From a virus, in IMG/VR virus record IMGVR_UViG_3300036853_000162, positions 1 through 58,911 of that record: DNA of 58,911 nucleotides. One strand, given 5' to 3'. Both the position numbers and the translations under genes were made by a program. Of this stretch, positions 1-8,414 are shown one piece after another. Every line of letters starts with the position of its first letter. Position 1 is the first letter of the stretch. The notes under the pieces are model-generated. The model saw nothing but the letters and a program-made list of their open reading frames with translations, was not told where the DNA came from and searched no databases.

Positions 1-364
1 CAGCATCTCCGACCTGATGGGCTGCACCGTAGAGGCGCTGGCCAATGATACGTTTCATGCGCCCCTGTATCAGAGCGAGCCGCAGCAACGTCTGGCGGCG
101 TCGTATTGCCGCAAGTGCCAGGAGGTCGTGCTCGAGATCGGCGTGTTCTGCACGGACTGCTTTGCAGTGGTGATGGAGCAAGAGCGAGAATACGACTTCG
201 GGACGACGTGGTATGGGCGCGAATGGGCGATAAGCCTGCGTGAGTGGGAGCAGCGGAAGGCAGGGGCAGGGAAGCCTGAGCAGATTGAGGCGGAATGGCA
301 GGATGTAGTGGCGATGATTGCCGGGCATGTGGAAGATGCGGGGGTGAGTTATGCGGCAGATTAG
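1..364 (+). CDS. Zinc-ribbon protein, 3' portion of a gene that wraps around the contig ends
   Basis: The reading frame is open at base 1 and stops with TAG at 362-364. The same frame starts at 58579 or 58591 at the other end of the contig, so the intact protein is about 141-145 residues. Two CxxC pairs (CRKC and CTDC) separated by about a dozen residues indicate a zinc ribbon; the rest is acidic with Trp-rich WYGREW and WEQRK motifs. No enzymatic motif is visible. It overlaps the next gene by 14 bases and starts a run of four small zinc-binding genes. Function unknown. Confidence 0.7.
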   Translation, partial: SISDLMGCTVEALANDTFHAPLYQSEPQQRLAASYCRKCQEVVLEIGVFCTDCFAVVMEQEREYDFGTTWYGREWAISLREWEQRKAGAGKPEQIEAEWQDVVAMIAGHVEDAGVSYAAD

Positions 365-632
365 CACCAATCAGACCCTCGGCCGCCTGCTCCGGGAGGC
401 GTTTGATGCCGAGCAGATCCAACACTTCCTCGAAACCGTCTATAACTTCCCGGAGTATGGGGCTTGCCCGCTCTGTGGGACTGAAGACATCCCTGTGGAC
501 TCGCGGGGCAACCCACTGCCTGAAAATGCAACCCCGGAAGAGGGGAATAACGCGAGTTGGCGCGAGCAGCACGATGAGGATTGTCTGGTGACGTGGCTCT
601 CTCAGCAGGCAGAGGGTGAGGTGGCGAAATGA
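351..632 (+). CDS. Small zinc-finger protein, hypothetical
   Basis: 93 residues. It carries CPLC near residue 39 and an HDEDC cluster near residue 76, a likely C2HC metal site. Its ATG overlaps the end of the previous gene and its TGA overlaps the ATG of the next, so translation is probably coupled. No family recognised; a nucleic-acid or protein adaptor role is a guess. Confidence 0.65.
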   Translation: MRQISTNQTLGRLLREAFDAEQIQHFLETVYNFPEYGACPLCGTEDIPVDSRGNPLPENATPEEGNNASWREQHDEDCLVTWLSQQAEGEVAK

Positions 633-1132
633 CCACATTCTACGGCTTCGACCAACTCGTGTACCTCCGCCGTGACACGAGCCAGTATGGGCGCATCGGG
701 GGCGCGTACGATGTGGAGAGCGGAAAGCAACTCGTATTCTGGGAGCACCCAGGAGCGGATATCGTCACGAGCGAGCTGGTGGCGGATCTCATGGGCGAGG
801 TGGAGTATCACGAGCGGCGGGTGCTGTTCATTCACGCCATGCGGCAGCCTGAGATGAAGATGGTGCGGATGGCACTGTGGGCGATGCGGGATCATGGCGT
901 GGATTGGCGCGGGATCAAGGAGTGTCAGATCGTTCAGTGGGGGATTGTGAATGATTGCTGGGCGCTGCTCACGGACAAGTGGCAGGCATGGACGCTGTTG
1001 GCTGGTGCTGCCAACATCACACCGAATTGGTTCCAGGTCATGTGTGTGGGCGGAGATCGTCGGACCTGCACATGCGAATGGTGCCGTGATGAGCGGCGCA
1101 TGGGTCTTGTCGAGGGGGTGAGCCATGAATAA
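629..1132 (+). CDS. Hypothetical protein with C-terminal Cys cluster
   Basis: 167 residues, starting in an ATGA overlap with the upstream gene. The body is Trp- and Met-rich and has no motif I recognise. Near the C-terminus CTCEWC could bind a metal. It lies in the early + strand operon and its end overlaps the start of the next gene (ATG at 1125). Function unknown. Confidence 0.6.
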   Translation: MTTFYGFDQLVYLRRDTSQYGRIGGAYDVESGKQLVFWEHPGADIVTSELVADLMGEVEYHERRVLFIHAMRQPEMKMVRMALWAMRDHGVDWRGIKECQIVQWGIVNDCWALLTDKWQAWTLLAGAANITPNWFQVMCVGGDRRTCTCEWCRDERRMGLVEGVSHE

Positions 1133-1406
1133 GCCATTCACTGAACTGCCAGCGCCCAAACGCACGCACCGGCTGGCCCTCGTGGCGATGTGGAACCCGA
1201 TTGAGACGGGCGATCTGCGGTGCGAGCGTGTCGGCTGCTCAGAACCCTACCTGACCGACGAGATCACCGAATGCCCGTGTTGTGGCCGGTGGATGTGCAT
1301 GGCGTGCTTCGCCCCGTTTGCTCCGCTCTGCGCTGAGTGCGGCAAACTGAGCGGGTACGAGCGGGATGCCATTGTGGAGCTGCGGGCGAAGTTAGCCCAA
1401 TCCTGA
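1125..1406 (+). CDS. Multi-zinc small protein, hypothetical
   Basis: 93 residues with an unusually dense Cys set: CERVGC, CPCC, CMAC and CAEC. The arrangement resembles a RING- or B-box-like double zinc site, but no family is certain. It overlaps the preceding gene by 8 bases. It is the last of four consecutive metal-binding genes before a hairpin and the cytosine methyltransferase. Confidence 0.65.
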   Translation: MNKPFTELPAPKRTHRLALVAMWNPIETGDLRCERVGCSEPYLTDEITECPCCGRWMCMACFAPFAPLCAECGKLSGYERDAIVELRAKLAQS

Positions 1407-1414
1407 TTTATCTG

Positions 1415-1468
1415 GCCAGGGCGGGAGTTCTGCCCTGGCACCTGACATGATCGCCGGAGTATTCCGGC
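1415..1468 (+). promoter_or_regulatory. Two inverted repeats upstream of the cytosine methyltransferase
   Basis: GCCAGGGC (1415-1422) pairs with GCCCTGGC (1432-1439). GCCGGA (1453-1458) pairs with TCCGGC (1463-1468). There is no T-run, so these look more like operator or leader hairpins than an intrinsic terminator. The second dyad ends about 25 bases before the methyltransferase ATG, which would suit autoregulation by the enzyme, an arrangement known for other C5 methyltransferases. Confidence 0.4.
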
Positions 1469-1492
1469 TTGACGATATATGAGGTAACGCCC

Positions 1493-2446
1493 ATGACTAC
1501 GATGATCTGGGGAGAATTGTTTGGCGGCGGAGGCGGTGTCGGCACTGGCCTCGCCATGGCAGGGGCACATGCGTCCTGGTCAATCGAGATTGACCAGGAC
1601 GCAGCCCGGACCTATCAGCGCAATCACCCTGAGACCCACGTGATCCACGCCGATGTCCGCGATGTTGATCCTAAAAGCCTGCCACCCGTTCAAGGGATTT
1701 GGCTTTCTCCTGTGTGCAAGCAAGACAGCAAGGCCCGCCTTAGCGGATTGCCACCACGAGAAGATGCATCGATCGGCCTGGCCGCCATCCCGTTCATTGA
1801 GCACCTGAAACCAGAGCTGGTTATCCTGGAGAATGTAGCCCGGTATCAGGACAACCCCGCCTACAAGGAGATCTTCAGGGTGCTGGTGAAGATGGGGTAT
1901 GCCATTGAGGTGCGCGTGCTCAACGCGGCTGATTATGGCGTGCCGCAATTCCGCGAGCGCCTTATCCTACAGGCCCGGCGCGGACCGATCGCGTGGCCCG
2001 ACAAGGAGCCAAAGCACGGGTGGTACGCCGCGATGGAGGATCTTATCCCGTCCATGCAGAGGATCGAGCTTGCTCTCTGGCAAAAGAAGCTGTGGGAGCC
2101 GCGTTACAACGAGATGATCCCCCTGATGGTACATGGCCATTATCACTATAAGCACAAAGCGAGCGATGCTCGAATGCTCGATATCCTCCCGGCAAACGCG
2201 CCTGGCCGGGCTGTGACCACAAGCCACAATGTCTTACAGCGCTACATTGTCCTGCCTGACCGTGTACTCAAGCCGAGCATCCAGGCTATTGCCCGCCTGC
2301 AAACGTTCCCCGATAGCTATGAATGGCCAGAGATTGCGTCGAGGGCTGTCAATGTGATTGGGAACGCCGTCCCCTGCGCCCTGGTACAGCGGCTGGTGGC
2401 ACCATACGTGGCCGTTGAGGCAGAGAGGGCGGTGTGCCATGTTTGA
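1493..2446 (+). CDS. C5 cytosine DNA methyltransferase
   Basis: About 317 residues from ATG 1493, chosen because GAGG lies 8 bases upstream; an in-frame TTG at 1469 is less likely. Motif I is the FGGGGGVGTG region, motif IV is SPVC in place of the usual PPCQ but keeps the catalytic Cys, motif VI is LENV, motif VIII is QFRER and motif X is GNAVP. This is the family that transfers methyl groups from AdoMet to C5 of cytosine. The target-recognition region between motifs VIII and IX is short. It overlaps the replication initiator start by 8 bases. In phages such orphan enzymes protect DNA from host restriction or mark the origin. Confidence 0.88.
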   Translation: MTTMIWGELFGGGGGVGTGLAMAGAHASWSIEIDQDAARTYQRNHPETHVIHADVRDVDPKSLPPVQGIWLSPVCKQDSKARLSGLPPREDASIGLAAIPFIEHLKPELVILENVARYQDNPAYKEIFRVLVKMGYAIEVRVLNAADYGVPQFRERLILQARRGPIAWPDKEPKHGWYAAMEDLIPSMQRIELALWQKKLWEPRYNEMIPLMVHGHYHYKHKASDARMLDILPANAPGRAVTTSHNVLQRYIVLPDRVLKPSIQAIARLQTFPDSYEWPEIASRAVNVIGNAVPCALVQRLVAPYVAVEAERAVCHV

Positions 2447-3689
2447 TGGATTCCCAACACCGACGAAAAACTTCTTCTCGATGCCTAACAACATTACGGA
2501 CATCATCGCAGAGATCACCAACATGGCGGAGCTCAAGGTGATTATCTACGTCATCCGGCATACGTGGGGCTTTCACGAGTTCGGCAAGCCGAAGGCCATC
2601 AGCGTCGATGAGTTCATGAACGGACGCAGGCGCGATCATGGCAAGTCCCGTATGGACAATGGCACCGGGATGAGCAATCACAGCGTGATCGATGGACTCA
2701 AGAAAGCCGTTGAGCATGGGTACCTCCTCTGCGAGATCGACACCTCGGATATGGCCCGCGTGAAGAAGTCCTATTCCTTAAAGATGGCGGGTGAACAAGT
2801 TGCACCCAGTGAAGATGCTTCACCCCCTGCAAATGTTTCACCGGGTGAAGAAAGTACATCCAGCAGTGAAGCATCTTCACCCAGCTATGAAGAATCTGCA
2901 CATCCGGGTGAAGAACCTGCATACCGATCAGAGAAAGACACTAGTAGAAAGACACTTCAGAAAGACACTGTAGAAAGACAGAGGGACGTATCGGGCGAAA
3001 TTGTCGAACCCGCAGCCTCTGACGCTACCGCGTCACCCGCGCCTCTCTCTTCTCAGGATGTTGCTTATAGCCTGGATGCCCCACAAGCACAGGAAGAACA
3101 GGGTGAGCCAGGGCGGGCGCATGACTATACGCAACCTGAAGATGCGCCGTCCGAAGAGAAGCCTGCCGAGAAGCCGAAGAAGCGCACGCGCACCCCGAAA
3201 GCGCCGAAAGTGGACCCTGCGACGCTCCAACTCTACCGGGATGTTTTCGATGATTGCCGCCGGGAGGCGCTCGCGGATGAAAGTGAGGGGTACGCCCATA
3301 CCGGGGCCAGCGACAAAGAGATCGAGACGTTGCTTGAGGCGAATCGGTCACGTCCTGGCTTCGTGACCCCTCAGCGTCTGCACAAGGTGTATGTTCGCCT
3401 GTGGAACCTCCCACGCGACGAACGCACAGGGTATTACTGGCGTGAGCATATGTCCATCAGGGCCATCTGCCACAACTACGAGGCGCAGCTCACGATCCTC
3501 AAGGTTGAGGCGCAAACGAAGCAGCAGCAGGCGCAAACGACTGAGGCGGATATGAAACGGCAGGTTGCCGAGCGTGTCGCATCGGGCGAGTTGCTCGGTG
3601 GGCGGTATCAGATCAGGTCTGGCGCTGGCCAGCCGCCCATTCACTACATGACTGCCGACGACCGTGCGGCGATTTTCGGAGGAAAGTAA
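2439..3689 (+). CDS. Replication initiator, phage O-like (replisome organizer)
   Basis: 416 residues from ATG 2439. Residues 10-100 show the phage O/replisome-organizer type winged-helix pattern (VIYVIRHTWGF, ISVDEFM, then SNHSVIDGLKKAVEHGYL). Residues 118-162 are low-complexity Glu/Ser/Pro repeats encoded by an iteron array. A charged linker and a C-terminal domain rich in basic and aromatic residues follow. Such proteins bind iterons and recruit the helicase. The next gene is a DnaB-type helicase, matching the lambda O-P arrangement with the origin inside the initiator gene. Confidence 0.78.
   Translation: MFDGFPTPTKNFFSMPNNITDIIAEITNMAELKVIIYVIRHTWGFHEFGKPKAISVDEFMNGRRRDHGKSRMDNGTGMSNHSVIDGLKKAVEHGYLLCEIDTSDMARVKKSYSLKMAGEQVAPSEDASPPANVSPGEESTSSSEASSPSYEESAHPGEEPAYRSEKDTSRKTLQKDTVERQRDVSGEIVEPAASDATASPAPLSSQDVAYSLDAPQAQEEQGEPGRAHDYTQPEDAPSEEKPAEKPKKRTRTPKAPKVDPATLQLYRDVFDDCRREALADESEGYAHTGASDKEIETLLEANRSRPGFVTPQRLHKVYVRLWNLPRDERTGYYWREHMSIRAICHNYEAQLTILKVEAQTKQQQAQTTEADMKRQVAERVASGELLGGRYQIRSGAGQPPIHYMTADDRAAIFGGK
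2790..2981 (+). repeat. Iteron array, candidate replication origin inside the initiator gene
   Basis: Seven degenerate units of the GGTGAAGAnnnTGCACCC type start at 2790, 2808, 2826, 2844, 2865, 2886 and 2907 (steps 18, 18, 18, 21, 21, 21). Then AGAAAGACAC occurs at 2932, 2946 and 2959, with AGAAAGACAG at 2972 (steps 14, 13, 13). The second set is not spaced in multiples of three, so the peptide differs in each copy and the repeat must be kept at the DNA level. Iterons followed by an A-rich stretch inside the initiator gene is the lambda ori design. Confidence 0.7.
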
Positions 3690-3690
3690 C

Positions 3691-5151
3691 ATGGCTATCG
3701 AGAAAACATTGCCCCATAGCATTGACACCGAACAGTACCTGATTGGGAGCATTCTGTACGACCCCGCATCAGTTGCAGAAGTGGCCGGGATGATCCAACC
3801 GGAAGATTTCTACCGCGATGCTCACCGGACCATTTTTGAGGGCATTCTCGCAATCGATGCGGATCATCAGCCGGTTGATACTCCGGTTCTGTCGGCGTGG
3901 CTGGAAGAGCGCGGCAAACTCGAAGAGATTGGGGGGAGCTTTTATCTGGGTAGTCTTGTGCGCCGGGTTCTCGACGAGTATCTCAATCCGATGCCTGCTG
4001 ACTATGCGCGGATTGTCGTGAACCTCTCGCGAAAGCGCAAGCTGACCCGCATCGCTGGCGAGATTGCGCAACTGGCCATGGATGAGAAAGACAGCGATGC
4101 GGCTATCGCACAAGCAGAGGCGCTCCTGCGTGCCCTGGCACTCGGCAAACGAAGCGGGTACGCCGAGGACATCACCTCAATCACTGAGGAGTATCTCAGC
4201 CGCCTGGAGCGCCTTCAGAAACAGCGCAAACAAGGTCTGGTGGTTGGTGTACCGACGGGATTCGCGGATCTGGATCGGATGACCGGGGGATTGCAGAAAT
4301 CCGATCTGATCACCCTGGCAGCTCGCCCTGGACGCGGCAAAACCGCTCTGGCGCTGACGATTGCCCGCCAGGTAATGCACTTCTGTGGGGAGCTCGGCTA
4401 TCGTACGCTGCTCTTTAGTCTGGAGATGAGCAAGTGGCAACTTGCGCAGCGCCTGCTGTCCCAGGAGAGTGGTGTCAACCAGTCGCAGTTGCGGATGGCG
4501 TGGCTGGAGCAAGACGAGTGGGATGAGGTCGTCCATGCGCAGGATCGGCTCCCCGCTGACCGCCTCTGGGTGGACGATGAGCCAGGGCTGACCGTTGAAG
4601 CGGTGCGCAGCCGGGCTAGACAACACCAAAGCAAGCATGGCCTGGATTTCGTGATTGTGGACTACATGCAGTTGATGACGGCACGGAAAGACGATGGGAG
4701 TGACTATAAAAGCCGCGTGGAGGAAGTCGATCACATCAGCCGCCAGTTGAAGGGGCTGGCACGCGAGCTGGATATCCCGGTCCTGGCATTGGCGCAATTA
4801 TCGCGCGCGGTTGAGCAGCGCGCAGAGAAGATGCCCCAACTTTCGGATTTGCGCGAGAGCGGCGGCATCGAGCAGAACAGCGATATCGTGATGTTTCTCT
4901 ACGAGAATCCAACAGCCGTCCCTAACTACCAGGGGCGCGTCATCGATCTGGTCATTGCGAAGCACCGCAATGGCCCCGAGGGCACCGTACCGCTCTTCTT
5001 CCGCCCGCACCTGACGCGTTTCGAGTCGGTGGATGTCACGATCGCTGAGGAGCCGCCTATGCCACCGAAGCCAGCGCCAACGAGGACCGTACCCGCGCGA
5101 GCAGCGTCCCGCGGCCAACGAGCCTGGAATAGCGACAAGGAGGAAGCATGA
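3691..5151 (+). CDS. Replicative DNA helicase, DnaB family
   Basis: 486 residues from ATG 3691, with GGAGGAAAG just upstream. The N-terminal domain begins with the DnaB hallmark SIDTEQYLIGSIL. The RecA-like domain has Walker A ARPGRGKT at residues 211-218, FSLEM (motif H1a), FVIVDYMQLM (Walker B), the arginine-finger region LSDLRESGGIEQNSD and the C-terminal KHRNGPEG. Length is normal for DnaB. It unwinds DNA at the fork as a hexamer, presumably loaded at the adjacent iteron origin by the upstream initiator. Stop and next start overlap as ATGA. Confidence 0.95.
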   Translation: MAIEKTLPHSIDTEQYLIGSILYDPASVAEVAGMIQPEDFYRDAHRTIFEGILAIDADHQPVDTPVLSAWLEERGKLEEIGGSFYLGSLVRRVLDEYLNPMPADYARIVVNLSRKRKLTRIAGEIAQLAMDEKDSDAAIAQAEALLRALALGKRSGYAEDITSITEEYLSRLERLQKQRKQGLVVGVPTGFADLDRMTGGLQKSDLITLAARPGRGKTALALTIARQVMHFCGELGYRTLLFSLEMSKWQLAQRLLSQESGVNQSQLRMAWLEQDEWDEVVHAQDRLPADRLWVDDEPGLTVEAVRSRARQHQSKHGLDFVIVDYMQLMTARKDDGSDYKSRVEEVDHISRQLKGLARELDIPVLALAQLSRAVEQRAEKMPQLSDLRESGGIEQNSDIVMFLYENPTAVPNYQGRVIDLVIAKHRNGPEGTVPLFFRPHLTRFESVDVTIAEEPPMPPKPAPTRTVPARAASRGQRAWNSDKEEA

Positions 5152-5462
5152 ACCAGCCATCTCAAGACCGACGCCTGAGCATCGATGAGCGTGTCGATCA
5201 GGTTCTTCAAGCGTATGCGCCATTGCAGGAAGCAGCTATGGCGGACTCACGGATCACTTTTCTGCTGAAGACGGCGGCTGGGCAGGAGCGGGGTGATATC
5301 CGGTGGCGTCTCTACGAGCACATGAAGCAGGTCGGGGTCAATCTCGTTGGATTGGGTTCGCCTGCACAGTATGAGGCGTTTTGCAAAGCGCTTGATGACC
5401 TGTTGCCACTTCCGCCGTCCGACCTAGACCGGGCGCATGTCCGGAGAGAGTATGAGGATTAG
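5148..5462 (+). CDS. Hypothetical protein downstream of helicase
   Basis: 104 residues, helical and acidic; no motif recognised. Its ATG overlaps the helicase stop, so it is co-translated with it. A replication accessory role (for example a loader or priming helper) is conceivable only from position. Confidence 0.55.
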   Translation: MNQPSQDRRLSIDERVDQVLQAYAPLQEAAMADSRITFLLKTAAGQERGDIRWRLYEHMKQVGVNLVGLGSPAQYEAFCKALDDLLPLPPSDLDRAHVRREYED

Positions 5463-5471
5463 GAAAAAATC

Positions 5472-5732
5472 ATGACAACGATAGCACCCACGCATAGCCC
5501 GATCATCGATCGTATGCGCAAAATCCATGAGCGTATGCAGGTTGAACGCCGCTCCGGGATCTCGCCCTCAAACAAGACGCTCTTCCTGGCTACGTGCCGG
5601 GATCTGGAACTGAGCGAGATCGCATCTTCATGGAAAGCAGAGGAGGAGTCCACCGATCGCGACGAGCTCTGCTGGGAACCCTTTGATAACTGGAATAATG
5701 GACCAGCATTGCTGGTAAATCGAGAAAGATAG
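5472..5732 (+). CDS. Hypothetical protein
   Basis: 86 residues, ATG at 5472 preceded by an A-rich GGAAAAAATC site. It is charged and probably helical (RMRKIHERMQVERR). No domain recognised. It lies tightly in the early operon between the helicase companion and the ArsR-type regulator. Confidence 0.5.
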   Translation: MTTIAPTHSPIIDRMRKIHERMQVERRSGISPSNKTLFLATCRDLELSEIASSWKAEEESTDRDELCWEPFDNWNNGPALLVNRER

Positions 5733-5738
5733 GGCACC

Positions 5739-6086
5739 ATGTTAAAAATGACCGAACCGCTGGTGCGGACGGAGCCATTCCCGCCCCCGCTGGCCGAGGA
5801 AGAGGCGAAGAAACAGGCTCGCCTGCTCAAGGCTCTGGCTGATCCGACACGCCTGCGTATTCTGAGCCTGCTTAGCCGATACGAGGGGGAAGCGTGTGTT
5901 TTCGAGATTGTCGAGAGCTTCACCCTGGAGCAGCCGACCATATCGCATCACCTGCGTATTTTGCGCGATGCGGGCTTGGTAGACTGCCGAAAAAAAGGCC
6001 TGTGGGTCTACTACTACGTGTGCGGAGATGCTCTCCGCCAGGCTTGCCGGGAATTGGCCGCAGTCGTGGATGGCAGCGATGGATGA
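5739..6086 (+). CDS. ArsR-family winged-helix transcription regulator
   Basis: 115 residues. The helix ALADPTRLRILSLL followed by PTISHHLRILRDAGLV and the wing KKGLWVYYYV is the ArsR/SmtB signature. The metal-sensing ELCVC box is replaced by ACVFEIVES, so the classic metal site is not intact. It could act as a phage early-gene regulator. It overlaps the next membrane-protein gene. Confidence 0.85.
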   Translation: MLKMTEPLVRTEPFPPPLAEEEAKKQARLLKALADPTRLRILSLLSRYEGEACVFEIVESFTLEQPTISHHLRILRDAGLVDCRKKGLWVYYYVCGDALRQACRELAAVVDGSDG

Positions 6087-6444
6087 TGATATGGGTTGGT
6101 TCTGGGCGCTCATGGTGATGATCTCGATTGTCGTCCTGATCCTGGTTGGTTGCGCCATCGTGAGCTGGCGACGGGAGCGAGCGGCCCCGGTGGACACGGA
6201 GCCGGATCAACGACACGATCACGCCGCCAGTCTCATGGAGCAGTCTCCGGTGACGATAGCGCAGATTCAGCAGCAACTGACTGATGTGATAGCGCAAATC
6301 GACCGGCGAGCCGCCGAGCAGAACGGGGAGAAGCCGCTGATCCCTGCTGAGAGGGCGCGGTTGGAGGCATGGATGGCCACACACCGCCTGACGAGCGAGG
6401 ATTGGGCAAGTTACGACGACAGCCAGGACCACCGCTTCTGGTGA
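6079..6444 (+). CDS. Single-pass membrane protein
   Basis: About 121 residues from ATG 6079 inside the end of the ArsR gene (in-frame ATGs also at 6070 and 6091). One strong membrane segment (WALMVMISIVVLILVGCAIV) near the N-terminus is followed by a soluble, Gln-rich coiled-coil-like tail. The overlap with the regulator suggests coupled expression. Function unknown. Confidence 0.55.
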   Translation: MDDDMGWFWALMVMISIVVLILVGCAIVSWRRERAAPVDTEPDQRHDHAASLMEQSPVTIAQIQQQLTDVIAQIDRRAAEQNGEKPLIPAERARLEAWMATHRLTSEDWASYDDSQDHRFW

Positions 6445-6505
6445 GAGGAGGCAAGAGGAGAGATGAGCCATTTTGATCATATATTTCGGAGGAAGGAGAA
6501 CTATT

Positions 6506-6994
6506 TTGAACGATGACGAGATTGATAAATTGCTGGCAACCATTTCGGCTATGCAAGAATTTCAGTCTGAATTGGAGAAGGTGCCAGTGGAGCAACAAAT
6601 CCGGGATCTGCTTGGGCGGGAGTCCGGCGCGGCGTGGTATGGCTGCCAGATCGCATCCTACGAGCTTCCTGATGGGCAGGTCGCGCATAACGCGTTCATG
6701 ATGACCGGGCGCGGTCTGGCGCTGCAAGTGGTCCATGAGGCCAGCGATGGGTCCCTGGTGCGTGTACAGCCGCTGGTCCCGGTGGGTGCGCTTGAGTCGG
6801 CTCCTGATGGCTCAATGGCTGCCATTCAGGAGCCGTACAGCGATGGAAACTCGTGCCTGGACAAGATTCTGCCAGCCCTGAAATCCGTCGCGAAGATCAT
6901 CGAGCAATCTGACCAGGTCAAGCCACGGCGGAAAACGCTGCTGTTGCGTCAGATTGCGCACGCTGTCAGGCATCTGACAGATATGTTGCCGTAA
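6506..6994 (+). CDS. Hypothetical protein, TTG start
   Basis: About 162 residues. The start is taken as TTG 6506 because GGAGGAAGGAG lies 7 bases upstream; no ATG fits. The N-terminal half is helical, and the centre (YGCQIASYELPDGQVAHN) looks like a small beta domain. No family recognised. Confidence 0.55.
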   Translation: MNDDEIDKLLATISAMQEFQSELEKVPVEQQIRDLLGRESGAAWYGCQIASYELPDGQVAHNAFMMTGRGLALQVVHEASDGSLVRVQPLVPVGALESAPDGSMAAIQEPYSDGNSCLDKILPALKSVAKIIEQSDQVKPRRKTLLLRQIAHAVRHLTDMLP

Positions 6995-7024
6995 CAATCA
7001 CCAGTCGAATGAGAGGAGAAAGCA

Positions 7025-7741
7025 ATGTGGCCATTCGATTTACTCAGTCGCAAGGAGGAAAAAAAACGTAAGGATGCACAAAACAGCGGCCAATTTCGCG
7101 TGATTCACCAACGCGAGACGCCAATCTACGCCCCCGCGCCCGAGGTGCGCCTGCTCGGTCCTCGTCAGCGGGCGTGGCTCCGCGAGTTGGGTATCTCGCT
7201 TCCCGTGGCTGCTTATGCATCGGTTCCGCATGCGCAGGCTCTGCGATTGGCGTCTGCGCCAATCCCTGATATCTCGGATCGCAATAACGCCAGGAAACTC
7301 TCGCCTGATGATCTCCTCCCGGAGATGGGACGGAAGAGTGAGACTGGCGCGGGGGCGGTTGTGGCTCCGATAGTCGAAGAGGATTATCGAAATTTGGCCT
7401 ACGAGAATGAGCCAACCTGGAAAAGTCAAAAGACGCTGGAGCGGGAAGAGCGGGATGCGTTGACGCTTTCTGGAAACCTGCTCACGATTGGCGGCCTCGG
7501 GCCTCCTCGCGAGGACTTCCCTGGATGGCTCAACGACGAGCCGATCAAACAGGCCGACGAGGTGTACCATGCGTGCGTCTTGACGGATCAGGCGGCCATC
7601 GTGGAGTACTGGGAAGAGCCAGGGGCAACGAGCGCAGTGGAGCAACTCGCGAAGCTGGCAGAGGAGCCAATGAATGATGCAACCGTGGAGGTGCCTGCCA
7701 TCATCCGAAGCAGGCACCTCGTTACAGAAAGCGAGGACTAA
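7025..7741 (+). CDS. Hypothetical protein, basic N-terminus
   Basis: 238 residues, ATG preceded by GAGAGGAG. It starts MWPFDLLSRKEEKKRK and is otherwise low in recognisable structure, with acidic linkers. It is followed 1 base later by a gene with a similar W/F-plus-basic N-terminus, so the two may be partners or paralogues. No catalytic motif seen. Confidence 0.5.
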   Translation: MWPFDLLSRKEEKKRKDAQNSGQFRVIHQRETPIYAPAPEVRLLGPRQRAWLRELGISLPVAAYASVPHAQALRLASAPIPDISDRNNARKLSPDDLLPEMGRKSETGAGAVVAPIVEEDYRNLAYENEPTWKSQKTLEREERDALTLSGNLLTIGGLGPPREDFPGWLNDEPIKQADEVYHACVLTDQAAIVEYWEEPGATSAVEQLAKLAEEPMNDATVEVPAIIRSRHLVTESED

Positions 7742-7742
7742 C

Positions 7743-8273
7743 ATGAAAACACAGCTTTCGCGCTTGTGGAACTGGCTGTTTCAGCGCCACAAGCGCGAAG
7801 CAGAGGCAGGCCCCGAGCCTGTTTTGATTGCCGCTCAGATGACCCCAATCCACCTGAGCGGCGAGGATCTTTTGGCTGTGCGGGATCTGCTGGCTCGCCG
7901 ACGGCTGGCTGAAGATATCGCGCTTCTTGATACCATGCCGCTGCCTGTGGTGGCCAAACACGATCCACACAAGACGCTCAAGCTGCCTGTGATTGCGGCG
8001 CCAGATGATGGTTTTCCACCGGCATCACACGAGCAATTTCACGGATCTGACACAGAACTCGTTCCCGCGTACGAGCCGTGGCCACACCTGGGTGATACAC
8101 GGTTCGCGGTTCCAGCGACGCCGATCGACCTGCCACGATTGCGGCTCCCGGCGCGTCATCCGCCGCACTTCCGTTTCGGCGAATCAGAGGCGGCTACGAC
8201 GGCTATGCGTGTGATCTTGCCATGGCGCAGACGGGATGCGAATGCCACCCGCGAGATGCCGGTAAAACGATAG
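7743..8273 (+). CDS. Hypothetical protein
   Basis: 176 residues from ATG 7743. The N-terminus (LSRLWNWLFQRHKRE) resembles that of the upstream gene and could be a membrane-surface amphipathic helix. A helical patch (EDLLAVRDLLARRRLAED) follows, then a Pro-rich tail. Function unknown. Confidence 0.5.
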   Translation: MKTQLSRLWNWLFQRHKREAEAGPEPVLIAAQMTPIHLSGEDLLAVRDLLARRRLAEDIALLDTMPLPVVAKHDPHKTLKLPVIAAPDDGFPPASHEQFHGSDTELVPAYEPWPHLGDTRFAVPATPIDLPRLRLPARHPPHFRFGESEAATTAMRVILPWRRRDANATREMPVKR

Positions 8274-8323
8274 TAAGGAGGCGAGACAGGGCAAGGATGC
8301 CGTCCTCGTAAAGCAACAAAAAA

Positions 8324-8341
8324 GGAGTCTGGCGGGACTCC
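8324..8341 (+). terminator. Hairpin before membrane-protein gene
   Basis: GGAGTC (8324-8329) pairs with GACTCC (8336-8341) around a 6-base loop in the 140-base gap between two genes. It has no T-tract, so termination would be weak; it may instead be a leader hairpin. Confidence 0.3.
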
Positions 8342-8414
8342 GAATTCGCAAAATCAGCCCGCCTATCCCCTAATCTTTCAACGGATGGGGGATCACTTTG
8401 AAAGGAAGACTCCT

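Noticed and set aside
602-1165. Minus-strand 187-codon frame at the left end
   Set aside because: It lies opposite three tightly coupled + strand genes with ribosome sites and ATGA overlaps; composition is that of a shadow frame.
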